From Clonostachys chloroleuca (taxonomy: Eukaryota; Ascomycota; Sordariomycetes; Hypocreales; Bionectriaceae): a stretch of 64,000 nucleotides of DNA. The stretch's first letter is position 1. The number at the start of each line of letters is the position of its first letter. The notes under the pieces were generated by a model. The model had not been told where the DNA came from, did no database searches, and saw only the letters and a program-made list of their open reading frames with translations. This document shows positions 34,161 to 46,712 of the stretch, piece after piece. The position numbers and the translations under genes were made by a program. The DNA lies in NCBI GenBank assembly GCA_037952775.1, contig JBANAY010000003.1, positions 32,302,001 through 32,366,000 on the forward strand, read 5' to 3'.

Positions 34161-35582
34161 CTTTTTGCGGTGAGAGGACAGAGAGCTTTGGTGGGGTATT
34201 TTATTACTTAGGTATCCAGCCTCGGCACGAAGCTTGGTCCAGATATCCGCTTGTGAACCACTTCAAATGCCTGTCCTGATCATAGGCGTCCTGGGAATTT
34301 CGGCGTCACAGAAAAGCTGGCGTTGATAAACAAGGCTGTTAACCCAATGTTGCTTGTGAGGTGTGAGAGGTACCTAGAATTGGTAAGTGGCTTGGTCACG
34401 AAAATCATCCATTTGGCACTACGTCGATAGTGGGGAACCCTTGTTTGGTTCTTCGAAGTCTCGGACCCCTGTTGGTCAAATAAAATACTGCCGTACCTGA
34501 ACAGTGATAGCTGTTGGTTCGATGCGATAGTGGCCAAGGAGGTACAACCCTCCATTATGTACCATATATGGATGATTTCGAATGGAAAGGAATTGGCATC
34601 CTACCGCCTGTTTCTCGTACATGTTAGGCCAAAAAGTCATCCATCTAGGTACTATTTGCTGGCAGTAATTATGGCTTCCCAGCAATACAAATATGTATGT
34701 CTCGAAGTAAAGCGCTCTACTACGTACATGCTGTTGGTTGGTTCAGAAGCTAACCAGGAAATGACGAGGGGGAAGATGAGGCATAGAGACAAAGGGAGGG
34801 TGAGACATGAATGCGCAAAGCATCCCACAATCTGAGAAAGAGAAGACGCTAGACAATGGGTAGAATTGTTAGGACAGTACAAGGCAATCTGCATTTTACT
34901 GACCTGCTCTGCCAAGCGAGAACCTACATCATCTCTGGGTAACCTTAATCGATCGCCTCGCCGAGCAAACTGCAGCCTTCGTGATCAAACCAGTGGAGAG
35001 TCCATGTACCTCCACTGCGACTGGACCCGAAGAAATCCCACTCCGCCCGACGAGACTGGGTCGGGCCACTAACCCAACATAATTTTAGTAGAGCACATAC
35101 GCTTGAGAACCTACTATACTGAAACTTGAGGGGCTCGCCTCACCCGCCGGCTACAAGTTCAGACTCGCGTCAACACACTCTCACCACTGTGTCGCATTCT
35201 CCACCCCGGTCTTCGCTTCACAATCGAGTACGTCCGAGTCTGCTGCCAACAAGAATAACTTTTCGTCCTTGCGCCGCCCCGTCGCCGCCACCGTAAACTC
35301 CTCGAGCAAATGTGTTCCCTGACGGCCGCCGCTTTGATAAATGAAAGTCGCGACCTCCTCGGACACCTTGCACTTGTCCTCCCTCCGAGATATGAAATGC
35401 CTTGAGCCCTACGTCTTTCTTGGCCGAGAGTATGAGTTATGATCCAGCCGCATAGCTGAGAACACCCGCCTACTTCCATCTTGTCGCCGAGCCTGCTTTG
35501 CGCAAGACTACATCCCCCTCCTCTCCCCGCCTCTGCCGGCTCTGGGAAGGCTCTCGAAATCTCGCCCTCCAGAAAACCGATA
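34161..35582. promoter_or_regulatory. Divergent region between the ZNF511-like gene and the EST1/SMG7-like gene
   Basis: 1.42 kb with no supportable gene; it should contain both promoters. The right third (from about 35100) is GC-rich and is probably leader of the EST1-like gene. Frames on the minus strand there (35159-35608) run antisense to that leader and show no domain. Confidence 0.45.
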
Positions 35583-38500
35583 ATGGCTACGCCTGGTAAC
35601 CAGGCCAAGCAGGCATGGCAGTAAGCTTTTCCCGTCTTTAATGATTATTCCGTCGCTTGCTTGAACACTACACCCTGCCTTCGGAGATTTTACTGTGTCT
35701 TGGATTTTTTTTCTCCTTTGTGCTCCTCGCTCCGTGAATTGATCGTGAATGCTGACTACACATTTCAACTAGTCAAGCCCTCAAGCTGCGCAAGCACTTG
35801 ACGAAACAGATAGAGAAGTTGAAAGCAGATGGCTCATCATCTGGCACGAATGTCTCCCACTTTGATGCTATTAGCGAAAGCCTGGAGCAGTGAGTGCCAA
35901 CTGGACCCCGATTTGCGCGCGACAGTCTACTAACCTCTTGGGTTTCCCTTTCTGCTATACAGATTCCGCCTTGCCTGCGTGTCTACCATTTTCCTCGATT
36001 TCGAATTCGCCGTTTCTGAGACGTCCGAAGATATACTGTGGCAAGTTCACAGCACTATCAACTCCGAGTTCCGTCGAGTTTTAAGCAAATTCCGAAATAA
36101 TTCGGCGCATGTTGTCGAAAGACGCAGGGTGGAAACAAAGTATAACCAATTTCTGCGGATAGCGCAACAGTTTTATAAGGGATACATCCAGCGCCTATCT
36201 GCTCGTTATGACGTCCGGGAGCTCAAGCGTGTTGCTCATGGCATTGCCGCCGAGCAGATGCCGGCAACCGATATGATAAGCCCTGTGTCGGAGGACTTGA
36301 AATCCAAAGTTTTGACCTCTTGCCACTCTACCTTGATTCGCCTTGGAGATTTGGCGCGCTACAGAACTCAGGCAAAGCATAAGAAGTCGAGCTATGAAAC
36401 CGCGCTCTCATATTACAGCCTGGCGCATGACCTTGTCCCTGATTCCGGGTTCGCTTTTCATCAGATGGGCATTATCAACCTCGACGAAGGAAACCATCTT
36501 GACGTCATTTATCATTTTTACCGTGCGTGGGCTGTCAAGGACCCTCATCCGAACGCAAAGTCGAATCTCGAATCCAAGTTCAAGGGCCTCCAGACTGCCA
36601 ACTCCAATTCGAGGAACAAGCCATCAGTATCCACGCCCAATGATGCGTTTATCATTTGGTTTGTCCGGCTGCAGGCGCTGTTCTACAAGGGAGAGGCGGT
36701 TACACCCCAGCACACCGAGCTTGATAAAGAGGTCATCCATCGTCTATCAATGGCTGCTAAAGATCCCGCCACTGCACCCATTTTGTTGAAGATGTCACTT
36801 GTCAATATTGCTGCATACTGCATTTCTTCCGCTCAATATAAAGGTAAGCCTGCTGAACCGCAAAACAATTCGTCTTCGGATCTAACAACCTCAGATTCCA
36901 AATCAGAGACTGCCTTCCGATTTTGGCAATATTCTTTGGATTTCAACATCCGATTTATTCAAAAGTTGTGCGATATCATCGCGGATGACCTCAAGCAGTC
37001 CCTATCCCAGAACGAAGAAGCATCGACCGAAGGAGGTCTAGCGATTCCGGACTTACCAACTGTCAATGCTCTTCTCCCAATTCTGCGAATTTCTTGTATC
37101 TGGCTTGCCACTCATCGTCGCGAGGTCTTCGCTGTGACGGGTGCGCTTAGCAATTCTATGGTTTTGTTGGTTAAGAGTTTGGCAACTGTCATTACCCTGA
37201 TAGCGGCGGCAACATACTCGCGGACGGATCTGGCTACCTGCCCATATCTCCTTGACGAAGATGTAGAGATACGCGGCCTAAAATCATTCGGCGAAGATAT
37301 GGTCCCGGAAGCATGCAGATGCCACATTGACGATAACGGCAAGGCGAAGCTTCATTTGCAGTCCAAGGACGATCGTCTCCCCACGGCACGTGAAGTCACA
37401 GGCAGAATGTTGGACACACTGCGTTGTGCTTATTTCTTGACTGAGGACCCAACTGTCCCGATTACCACTCAGGTTTATGACGGCTGGCTTGTATTCGTGT
37501 ATCAACCGGCCACAGCCTCTCAGCAACAGAGTGAGGTCCCAGTCTCTCAACAGAGGAGTGAGATTCCAGACTCTCAACAAGAGAGTGAGGTTCTAGACTC
37601 TGTGCCCACTGGCTCTGCCCCCACCACCTCTGTCCCGCCTACCTCTGCTCCCGTTTCTTCAGATGTTCCGCTGGAGAAGAAAGCGCAAACAAAGAGACTG
37701 CCCCGTTTAGATGTCGGCGCGTCGAATAGCCAGTCTTCACCACGTGGGCACAATCTGGCTGCCAGCTCCAGCCCTCTACCCACCTCCAAGAGTGCTACTG
37801 CTGATGTCGCAGCAATTAACGGGATGGACGATGCCGACAAGACTGTTGTAAACATGCTGTCTCCATTCATCGATTGCCCGTCTCCAGAATCCGATCATGA
37901 TATGGACGAAACATCTTATGGCATGCACAGTGCAACTGCTAACGAGATCGCACAAGAGCTCCTGGCCAAATACGAACCTGAGCAGCAGGCCGACCCTGAG
38001 GCAGACCCAAGCTCGTTCGCATCAACTTCTGGGAGGTTTGCGCCTATGCATTGGGCCAGCTGGGACCCGAAGCCTACTTCCTCAGGAATGCTTCGATCAA
38101 CTTCGATGCTGGGCAATGGAACTCTGCCCATCCATCTTAGCCCAGGCCGCTCATCTGGTGCTTCAGTTCCTGCCGGAGAAAGTCTCGATGACCCGTTCCG
38201 ATCACCAAGTCAGCGGTCCCCAAGAAGTCTGCAGTCTCGAGCTACCAGTGGACTTGGAAACTCACACTCCTTGGCAGAGGAGGCCCATAGGAGCCAGCTG
38301 CTTCAGGCGTTCTCCAACTCGCCTGCCCCTCATCAGGCTTCTCTCTCTGGGTGGCCACAGGATCAGAATGCGTCCTTGGGTTCAACTTGGGGAGTTTCTC
38401 TAGGTACCGATATGGGAATCACATCCTCAAGCAACTTCACAAATGTCAGCAGCCTCTATCAAGGTACGCCAAGCAATGGATTTATTCAAGCCGGTATGCC

Positions 38501-38657
38501 CGTTTACGGTAGTGGCTCTATGGAAAGCAATCGAGTTCAAAATGGAGGTTCTCGAGAACAGCCAGCTTCCTCGTCGACTCGCCGCCTTCAGATGGATAAC
38601 AGGGCCTGGAACTACAACGCAAAGGTCTTGCAGTCAGCATTTCAGGGCGAGGAGTAA
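35583..38657 (+). CDS. EST1/SMG7-like protein (telomerase/nonsense-mediated decay family)
   Basis: Exons 35583-35620, 35773-35889 and 35963-38657 join to 949 codons plus TAA. Residues about 20-190 form the Est1 N-terminal helical domain (QALKLRKHLTKQIEKLKADG, LWQVHSTINSEFRRVLSKFR, FLRIAQQFYKGYIQRLSARY). Residues about 190-500 form the Est1 DNA/RNA-binding TPR region, with LGDLARYRTQ, YYSLAHDLVPDSGFAFHQMG and YHFYRAWAVKDPHPNAKSNL, the signature of SMG5/6/7 and Ebs1. There is no C-terminal PIN domain, so it resembles SMG7/Ebs1 rather than SMG6. The last 400 residues are Ser/Pro/Gln-rich. A stop-free 51-nt tract at 36844-36894 has intron-like borders. Role in decay or at telomeres is inferred from the family. 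Confidence 0.88.
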
Positions 38658-39398
38658 TTGCGCTACGGCTATAGGGTTCACATAATTAGTGACACCTAGA
38701 CCTGCTATTTATTCCCTACCCACCAGCATCGGCTGCTGAGTGGTGCACGCCGGAGTCTTTACCTGCAACCATGGCCTTTGCTCGGGTCAGATCCAGGAGG
38801 ATGACTAGACCTTGCAACAAGATATTACAAGTTGTTGTTGTGCTTAGCTTGGGAGTCTCAACTCACATCTACGCCATGCCTCTGTCTCTCACCAAAATCT
38901 TGCTAGAGTGAGCGTTTGTTTCGACATCTTGACTACCACTTTGGACCGATGGATTTCTGCCTTTCTGGCGCGGTAGCTCTCTCGAAGCTATGCGATCTTA
39001 CAGGTGCTAGATTTATTAGACCAAGTAGTGTGAAACAACGAAGTATTATCGTTATCGGAGATAGTCCGCAGTGCCCGTTGGGCTTGGCAATGGAGGTTCA
39101 AAGTATGCTTACACTGATGGACGGGTGGTAAAAGAAGAGAGTTTCATCTTGAGTGTCAAACCCGTTCAGAATTTTTTATTTTCAAGTATTTCTTGATAAG
39201 ATGAATGTTGCATCGTGGAGGATGCTAGCCGCTATGAGAATAAGACGTTCCCTTGATTTATGGGCTCTCTCAAATGCAAAACGCCGTTGTTGAAACCTTT
39301 TCCATGTCTTCCATATTTGTTCATAACTCTACGCCGTGCTCATTACGACATACATGACTCCTCCCAGGAGCCCTCTGGAGCTTAACTCCTCTGATAAT
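38658..39398. other. Intergenic region between convergent EST1-like and adenosine kinase genes
   Basis: The 3' flanks of two convergent genes; no coding frame or RNA gene supported. Confidence 0.45.
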
Positions 39399-40664
39399 CT
39401 ATTGGCCATAGACCTGCTTGGGGAAGGGGTAACTGGGAAAATTGGTCAGGATTTTGCAAAAAGAAAGGGTTGCCGATATAGACTTACGATGGGCCGAGCT
39501 CCTGGATGCTCAGCTTGGCAAGCCACTGGCCCATATCGATGGAGGTGGCGAGGGACTTGCCCTCAAGAAGGCCAGCCAGGAAACCACCAGCGAAAGCATC
39601 ACCGGCACCATTGGTGTCGTTGATCTTGGAGGGTTCAATGGCGTGGACAGGGAACTCCTGGATGGCATCCTCGCCCTGGATGGCGACGAGGGTGGGCTCG
39701 GTGCCCTGGGTGACGATGGCGACGCGCTTGCGCTTGCCGTTCTCCTTGGGCAGGTTGGCGAGGACCTTGACGACGTCCTTGGGCTCCTTGGAGGGGAGGT
39801 CGTGGGACTCGGCGTAGGCGGCGGCCTCGGTCTCGTTGCCGATGATGTAGTCCCAGTAAGGGGCAGAGGCGTCAACGACCTCCTTGAAGAACTGGGGGAT
39901 GAAGGGGGCAGAGAGGGAGAGAACAAAGGTCTTGTTGTGCTCAGCGGCCTGCTTGGCGAGCTCCATGATGGCAGGAGGAGAGACTGGTGCTGGGTCAGCG
40001 AATGGCGTGCTGCGTTAGGAAATGTTCTAGTTATTTGAAGACGTACCAGTGAAGTGGAAGCCGCCAATGTAGTAGACCTCGGCGTTCTCGACGAGGCTCC
40101 AGATCTCGGGCTTCTTCAGGTGGTCGAGACCGTAGTGGTTGGCAGCACCAAGGTCAGTGACGAGACTGCGGTTGTGGCCAGTGATGATGGCGCCGCAGCG
40201 GCCGGTCTTCTCCTTGGGGTCAACACGGTACTCGACGCGGAGGCCAGCCTGCTTGACGGCATCCTTGAGGATGGCGGAGTACTTGTCGTCACCAGCACCA
40301 CCAAGGTAGACAACGCTGTTGGGAGGCAGGATGTACTGGGCACCACGGGCGGAGTTTTGGGCAGCACCACCGGCAATCAGCTTGGCGTCATAGTTGTTGA
40401 GAAGCTCCTCGTACAGAGGGATGTGCTTCTCCTCAGCCAGAATGGCGTCGTTGGCCTTCAGCTCATACTTATCCAGCAGAGCCTGGTCAGCTTGAGCCTG
40501 AATATCTATGGAGAAACGGTAAGCAACATTTTGCAAGGCGGGGCGGGGCATTCAGGCGGTAAGGTCAATTGACCCCAAATCAGACCTGGGGAGCAAGATT
40601 AAATGAACATACCAAGGAGAGGGTTCTCCAGGACGAGAAGAGCGAATTCCTTGCGGGCAGCCAT
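39399..40664 (-). CDS. ADO1: Adenosine kinase
   Basis: Exons 40664-40613, 40505-40047, 39983-39488 and 39432-39399 join to 346 codons plus TAG. This PfkB-family sugar kinase phosphorylates adenosine to AMP, salvaging adenosine released by the methyl cycle. Family blocks are LVLENPLLGDIQA, LIAGGAAQNSARGAQYIL (substrate lid), VVYLGGAGDDKY, EVYYIGGFHFT, NETEAAAYAES and INDTNGAGDAFAGGFLAGLL. The catalytic Asp of GAGD is at about residue 299. The ending YPFPKQVYGQ is typical. All four exons join in phase; introns are GTATGT...TAG, GTACGT...CAG and GTAAGT...CAG. High GC at third codon positions suggests strong expression and also produces long antisense frames. Confidence 0.96.
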
Positions 40665-41526
40665 TGTGTCTGTGTAAATCAATTGGATTTTTAATTAAGT
40701 AGGAAGAACGGAGGTGAGAGAGTGATATAATTTGTTTGGGACAAGGTGGGGTGGAGGGGGAGGGGCAAAGTTGCATTGGGATGGTTGTTGAGGGAGCGAG
40801 GTACAAGGTACTTATAATTATATCCTGGCAAGCCATATAGATGTGTGCACGGCTCTGGCAGACGGCGTGAATTGGAGAAAGAATTAATAATATGCACAGA
40901 TTTACTCAGTTTGAGAGTAATAAACAAGACTGCCAAAGGAGAACTCGTTGCGGTTCAAGAATTTTCAGCCGGATCGCTAAGTACTGGATACCTACTTGCC
41001 AGAAAATACACGTGGGGTTATCCTTGATCACATCAAAGCCATTCTTCATAGCCAAGGTGAGAGTATATTGTCCAGCCAAGAGAGCTAACATGTAATTATT
41101 TTCCCAGTTGTGGTTAATGGAGAATAAGGGGCAGTAGGAATGGATAGTTTGTCAAGTACAACAATCCGAGGCTCGTACTGTTGCCTTTCAAATGTAGAAG
41201 GGTGCAATTCAAGGTGTTCTTAAAGACATTCCATAACCGGAAGACTCAAGCGAGCTGGATAGCGCAATGAGCTTGAATTTCTGTGACATTGATGTGACGA
41301 TTCATTATAACATATAGACCTTGATGATTTGGAGCTTCGCTCCCAGGCTCATCACACAGCACAGATATAGGGACCAAGTTGAGAAATTGTTTGGAGACGA
41401 ATTTTGTGCGCCAAATGTCAAAGTGATTGCCCTCGGAGCTACTAGACTTCTGCTCTCAATAGTACCCTCCAATATTCCAAGCAAGCCAGTGTAACACCAT
41501 CCCATGAGACCATGAACCAAGCCGCT
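40665..41526. promoter_or_regulatory. Intergenic region between tandem adenosine kinase and uL2 genes
   Basis: On the minus strand this is the 3' flank of uL2 followed by the adenosine kinase promoter. A G/A-rich tract at 40740-40800 lies just upstream of the adenosine kinase start. No gene or RNA is supported. Confidence 0.45.
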
Positions 41527-42600
41527 TTACTCCTTGGTCTTTTGAGTACCGCGAAGCAGACCTGTCCGCCTGGCGGCAATAAGACCAGCCTTTTGACCCT
41601 GGGCAGCGTACCGCGAGATGGTAGAAGCCTTACCAATGTGTTGATGGTTACCCTAGATAAGTGATTAGTCTCCCCATTCGTTTCCAGATGCATGTCTTGG
41701 TCATAACTTACACCACCGTGAGGATGGTCCACAGGGTTCATAGCAACACCACGAGTCTTGGGCCAGCTGTTGCGCTTGACAGCGAACTTATGCTTAGCGC
41801 GAGAAGCCTCTGTTTATAGTGTTAGCGATTTGATTAGAAACCCAATTGTTCAGAGAGCAAGGAAGACGTACTCAGGAGAGGCTTGTCGGTACGACCACCA
41901 CCAGCGACGATACCGATCATACCACGGGCGCCGGAAAGAACGACCTTCTTGGCACCGGAGGGAAGCTTGATGCGAGTCTTGCCCTCATCAGGGTTGTGGC
42001 CGATAATGGTGATGTAGTTGCCGGAGGTGCGGCCGAGGCTGCCACGGTCGCCGACCTTCTCCTCGACGTTGGAGACGACGGTACCCTCGGGCATCTCGCC
42101 GAGAGGGAGAACGTTTCCGACGGTCAGAGCAGCCTTCTTACCAGCGTAGATGAATTGGCCGGTGTACATGCCCTCGTTGGCAATGAAGGTCTCGGTAATC
42201 TGCTTGAACTTGTAGGGGTGGCGGAAGACGACCTTGGCGAGAGGAGCACCACGACCTGTTCCAGAACCTCTGTTAGCAATTCGCTCTGCCACAATTGCCC
42301 CAATCCCAAGCCCCCATTGGACATTGCTGAATGGTTTCGATTTTCGAAGGGTTCACTTGCCGGCATCGTGGACGATCTCACGGACAACACCTCTCAGGTA
42401 TCCATGGCGCTCGGCGTAGTCGAGATTGCGGAACTTGGCAGGGGCCTTGTTCAAGCGCGTGTTGGCAGCTGCAATCCCTCCGTTAGTATTCAATCTCGTT
42501 CGATGTGAAATTTAAGATTCGTCGTTTTCGACGTCGCGGGTCGGTACTGACTGAAGATGGATCCACGACCCTTGCGCTGGTTGCGAATGACTCTACCCAT
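41527..42600 (-). CDS. RPL2: 60S ribosomal protein uL2 (Rpl2/L8)
   Basis: Exons 42600-42552, 42468-42361, 42255-41872, 41809-41712 and 41652-41527 join to 254 codons plus TAA, the same length as yeast Rpl2. Blocks: [80 protein letters not shown] and [19 protein letters not shown], whose histidine lies near the peptidyl-transferase centre. uL2 is needed for subunit joining and peptide-bond formation. Intron 2 (42360-42256) begins G|GCAAGT, so it is a GC-AG intron; no GT donor keeps [10 protein letters not shown] in frame. The other introns are GT-AG. A CACGTGACGTC element lies 186 bp upstream. Confidence 0.97.
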
Positions 42601-44114
42601 GGCGGCTGCTGTTTGTCAATGCTGTGTTGATTGAAGGTTAGTATTGATGGCAACCTGGGGTTGGGTTGTGGAAGATAATACCTGGCTACGGCCGCTTGGT
42701 GTTTTGTCTAGGTCACCTGTCGTGGAGATGCTATGATATTTTTTTTTGTGTGTGGTACCTTGAAATTTAGCGGAGGAGCCCTGACCACGTGACGTCCACT
42801 TTGAACCTCAATGTGGGTCCAAACGCTTGATCCCACCCTGAGTCGGCCCCAACCACGACAGACAGTTTTCTGAGCAGTAGGGGCACGAAGGCTCCGAGGC
42901 TCTTCCCGAATCACTGTGTACTAGTTGTTGGCAGGTACAAACTATTTTGCCTATTATGTTTTATCACCCTTATCTGTTTTTCAAACCCGGTAAAGCGCAT
43001 GTTTGATACAGGACTGGAAGCACTCAGACAACTTGTGCATGTATTTCACCTACCAACGTGTAGGTTGTCATGTCAGCGCGGCAGCAAAGCCGGATCCATG
43101 TCGCGTCTTGATTCCACGACAATGATGAGATTGATGCCCTCATTCATGTGGCACCAGATTATGTGAACTGGCCTGGCTGCAGACCCACCGAGCAGCTCTC
43201 AACTGACCTTGAATGGCCGCCAAAGAAGGCGTGGCAGCTATCGCGCTCTTTCTTTGCCAGTTGCTTTGCTGCTTCTAGCCAGACGGATCAGCTCGAGTTC
43301 GGGATTGGGGATGTTATGGGATGTTATGTCGGCTTTTTGAGACCTGGATGGGTTGGTCGCACTCCCGCGGTGGTGATCCAGCCAATAGCAGCCATTCAAG
43401 TTCCATTACTTTCTGGCTACATCATCCCTGGCACTTCAGACCTCGCGTCCAGCCGCCAAGTGCAACCATTGACCGCTGGATACACCTTGCTGTTTCCCAC
43501 TGTGTTAATGCCTCGACATGGCTTTGTGCTTTGAGGCACCTGTCCCTGCATACTCGTTTATTGGCATTCCATACAAAAACGTTATCGGGACCACTCCTCG
43601 CCTGTGCTGAGGCCTCACGGTGGTAGGACTACGCATGCCGCAAATGCTGCATGGACTGTCGTGTGGACGTGCGTGGAGCGTCATCCATTCCAGCCCCCTT
43701 CAGAAGGCAGTTGGCAAATTTGTGGTCAACAGCTACTGGGCTGACTCTTCTTAGTTTGTCAGAGAACCATGGTAACGCTGGCCGTAGATTGAACGTGGAA
43801 GGAAGCGCACCTTCATGCCAGCAAATACCCACGGACAAGCTCAGGTCGGGACCGGTAAGTTAGAAAAAAACAAACCTGCGGAATCCTTCCATCTACCGTG
43901 CTTGCCTACTGCTCTCCAACCCTGGCCAGTGTCCAAAAAGGCGTGTTCATTAGTGCATGTTAAATCTCGTCGCCGATCTATATAATAAGACTTTCCCCTT
44001 CTTTCTCCACACCTTCTCTCCTACCTTATCCATCCCGCCACTTCTACCGAGTACCTGCTACGAGCCTGGGCACTTCCTACTGCAACAAACCGCATCTCCC
44101 AAAAGCCGTTCATC
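42601..44114. promoter_or_regulatory. Divergent region between uL2 and the DDT/WHIM gene, with CACGTGACGTC
   Basis: A 1.5 kb head-to-head region. CACGTGACGTC at 42786-42796 overlaps an E-box-like CACGTG and a CRE-like TGACGTC, 186-196 bp upstream of the uL2 ATG. Pyrimidine-rich sequence at 43980-44040 precedes the DDT/WHIM start. Frames of up to 128 codons (43148-43534) have no motif and are not called. Confidence 0.5.
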
Positions 44115-46300
44115 ATGGCTGCGGCGGACGACTCTTCCGATCTGTCATCACTGTCATCTCTGTCTCCCGCGCCCTCGGACGATGAGATTGAGAAGTCTCT
44201 TGCCACAGGTCCCAAGTCGAAGAAGGGCATTCTCAATTATTTCCCTAAGGTATCGGAGCTCCCACCTAAGGAGCCCTCGCCGCCTCCGCGCAAACGGTCG
44301 CCGTCGCCACCACACGAATATGTGTTGGCAGACAATGCCGACATTGCGGTATGTTTACTCATTAGAATAATTGTTTTCAACTGTCTGTTTTCCTGGCATT
44401 CTCTCGTTTGCTTGTTTCACAGCACTGGGTGGTTTTTTTTGGGTGTTGGGGGGGGCAACCAGGGTGCTGTGCGCGCTGCGGCGCCCGTGTCACGCGTTCG
44501 CGTCCTAACGTCATAGCCTACAACATGTTTGCACGTCCTGGATCGCTAACCAGCAGCGCAGTTCATTGTTATGTTTAGAAGCCGATTCAACGATGCGTTC
44601 CCGAAATCTCTCGCACACTTTGGCCCTCAAGACATTGAACGCGATGTCGTTCAAACCGTTCCGGGCGACCGAGCAGAGCATTTCCTATGCGCCGTCCTCA
44701 GCCTGCTTCTGAATCGAAAGCAGGACGTCAAGTGAGCGCAGACCGCCTCGATGTATAGAGTCGCATATGTTAATAAGATCGTCTAAACAGACCGGGTCAC
44801 TATGGGAGGGCGCTTGAAGACGCAATTGCTTCCCACAAGAACCAATGGGCCTCCTCTTGGGATGGCAAAAGCCCGCTCTCTGGAGGGAAGACTTTCAACA
44901 CAATGGACCCAACAGAAAGAGTTTGTGCCGGTACAATTATCTCCTTCTCGTCATTTATACTGACCATCTTCTCAGCTCACTCTACTTAAAACCCTTGTAT
45001 TATGGTCGCTTTCATCTTCGGACACTGTTAAAGGTTTAATCAACCAATCCTACAAACAAAATCGCCACGAGGACGACATGAACCAACCTCGGTCGGTGCA
45101 GCCCTGGGGCACAGATGGCGACAGACGCCGGTATTTCTTGATTGAAGGCCAGGATGACACAGCCTTCCGAGTCTATCGCGAGAGCAATTTCTCAGGAGCC
45201 CAACGGACTTGGTGGAGCGTCGCCGGTTCAATTGAAGAGTTACAGTCGCTCGCTGAGAAATTGGAGACAAAGGACGGTGGACCTAAGGCAAGAAAGTTTG
45301 CCCAGAAGATCAGAGCAGCGCTCCCACGATTCGAAGCCGGAGAAGATGTAAGAGTTTACTCTCTCTGCTATGCTGGCTTGCACTTGTACGCTTGTAATGC
45401 TAACTGATTGGACAGAAACGCAAGCGTCGAGAATACAGACAGTTACAAAAAGAGCGATTCAAGCGCCCGGAAGTTGGATTTTCGTCGTACGAGGGCCGGA
45501 CACGTGGGAAGCGCATCAAATACACGTACTCCGATGATGAGGATATTTTCCTCTCTGATTCAACAGCGAACAGACGTTCTGCTCGCAATACAGGCACCAA
45601 TACACCGGCCGAGACGGGTCCAGTGACAACCGCAAGCGGGCGCCAGATTAGAGCACCAACTCGGCTTAATAATGCTGCCGGAGAGGGAAGTGCTCCAAGT
45701 AGTGTGAAGGGCGACACCCCGGAATTCGACAAGGAAAACTCGCTGGGACATGGCGGCCGGCCGAAGAGGTCGGCTGCGGTTCATCACGGCCATAACGGCT
45801 GGGCGGCTTCTGGATCTCGTCGCGTACGTGGTGAGACAGACGAGGACGAGAGTGAAGCATTTGGTGACGATGAGGATGATGTCGACGCCCATGTACCTGA
45901 AGAGTCAGATGATGACGACGACTTTGATGAAGACGAAGCTATGGTTGACGACGATTTGGACGACCAACAACAGAGTCTTCTCATTAAGCTCTCTGTTACA
46001 CCACCTAAGCTGCGAACAGCTCTCGATCCATTGGACGAAAATCAAAAGACGAACGGCCAAGTTGTGCCTCGTCTTGATCTAAATCCTAACACGCCTAAAT
46101 CTGTCCAGGTGGAGATGAAGGACGCGCTAGATCAAGCACCGCTGCAAGACCAGATTGATGTGAAGGCGGCAGCTCCTAGCGAGACGATCACAATAACTCA
46201 GAAGTCGGCTCCAACACAGCCAATTGTAGAGTCGACGGCGACAAAGCAGCTAGAACAAGCTCCGCCCACTACATCTCTAGCATTCAGAGGGAGCCCTTGA
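44115..46300 (+). CDS. DDT/WHIM-type chromatin-remodelling accessory protein
   Basis: Exons 44115-44348, 44562-44731, 44791-44920, 44976-45347 and 45416-46300 join to 596 codons plus TGA. After a Ser/Pro-rich start, residues about 80-135 (FRSRFNDAFPKSLAHFG, AEHFLCAVLSLLLNRKQDV) resemble a DDT domain. The stretch MDPTERLTLLKTLVLWSL resembles WHIM1. PWGTDGDRRRYFLIEGQ, then FRVYRESN and TWWSVAGSIEELQSL, resemble the later WHIM motifs. DDT-WHIM proteins bind ISWI-type remodellers and measure linker DNA. The C-terminal half is basic (RRGKRIKY-like), then strongly acidic (residues about 400-450, Asp/Glu runs), then polar. The exact complex is not determined. Introns are all GT-AG. Confidence 0.78.
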
Positions 46301-46712
46301 TTTTCTTTTGGTTTAGGTGGGAAGGCGTTAAAACATAGTAATGACAAACACACGGGTGAAAATCTTCTCGGCAGGTGGGGGTACTTATTTGTCTGGAGTT
46401 CGGGATTTTTAACATAATGGCATAAGGATCTGGACTGGGAAGAATAGAAGGTGTCTGTACTCGGTGTCGATCAACTCATGACGCCGTTAATCGGCTTTTA
46501 GGCCTGAACACGAGCTTCTGCTTCGAGTGAATGACATGAAGGGAGACGGGGTTAAGCCTCGATGTGGCCCTTAGATATTCGTCTCATTGGGCATCCAAGT
46601 CCAATCCAATGCCTGAAATGAAGGAGGTAGTGGCCATTACATATTAATTTGTCCGTTACGTCCATACAAGAGGGAGCTAATGTACAATGCATGGAACACC
46701 GAAGACTGTCTC
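46301..46712. other. Short intergenic region between convergent genes
   Basis: 412 bp of 3' flanking sequence. Nothing coding is supported. Confidence 0.45.

Noticed and set aside
39442..40572. Long plus-strand open frames (198 and 172 codons) opposite adenosine kinase
   Set aside because: They mirror the high third-position GC of the real gene on the minus strand, whose exons, motifs and splice sites are unambiguous. They are rich in Gly/Val/Leu/Asp without motifs.
41846..42508. 220-codon plus-strand frame opposite ribosomal protein uL2
   Set aside because: Antisense shadow of a highly biased ribosomal-protein gene; composition is low in complexity.
43148..43534. 128-codon plus-strand frame between uL2 and the DDT/WHIM gene
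   Set aside because: No recognisable motif, no supporting splice signals, and it lies in promoter territory.
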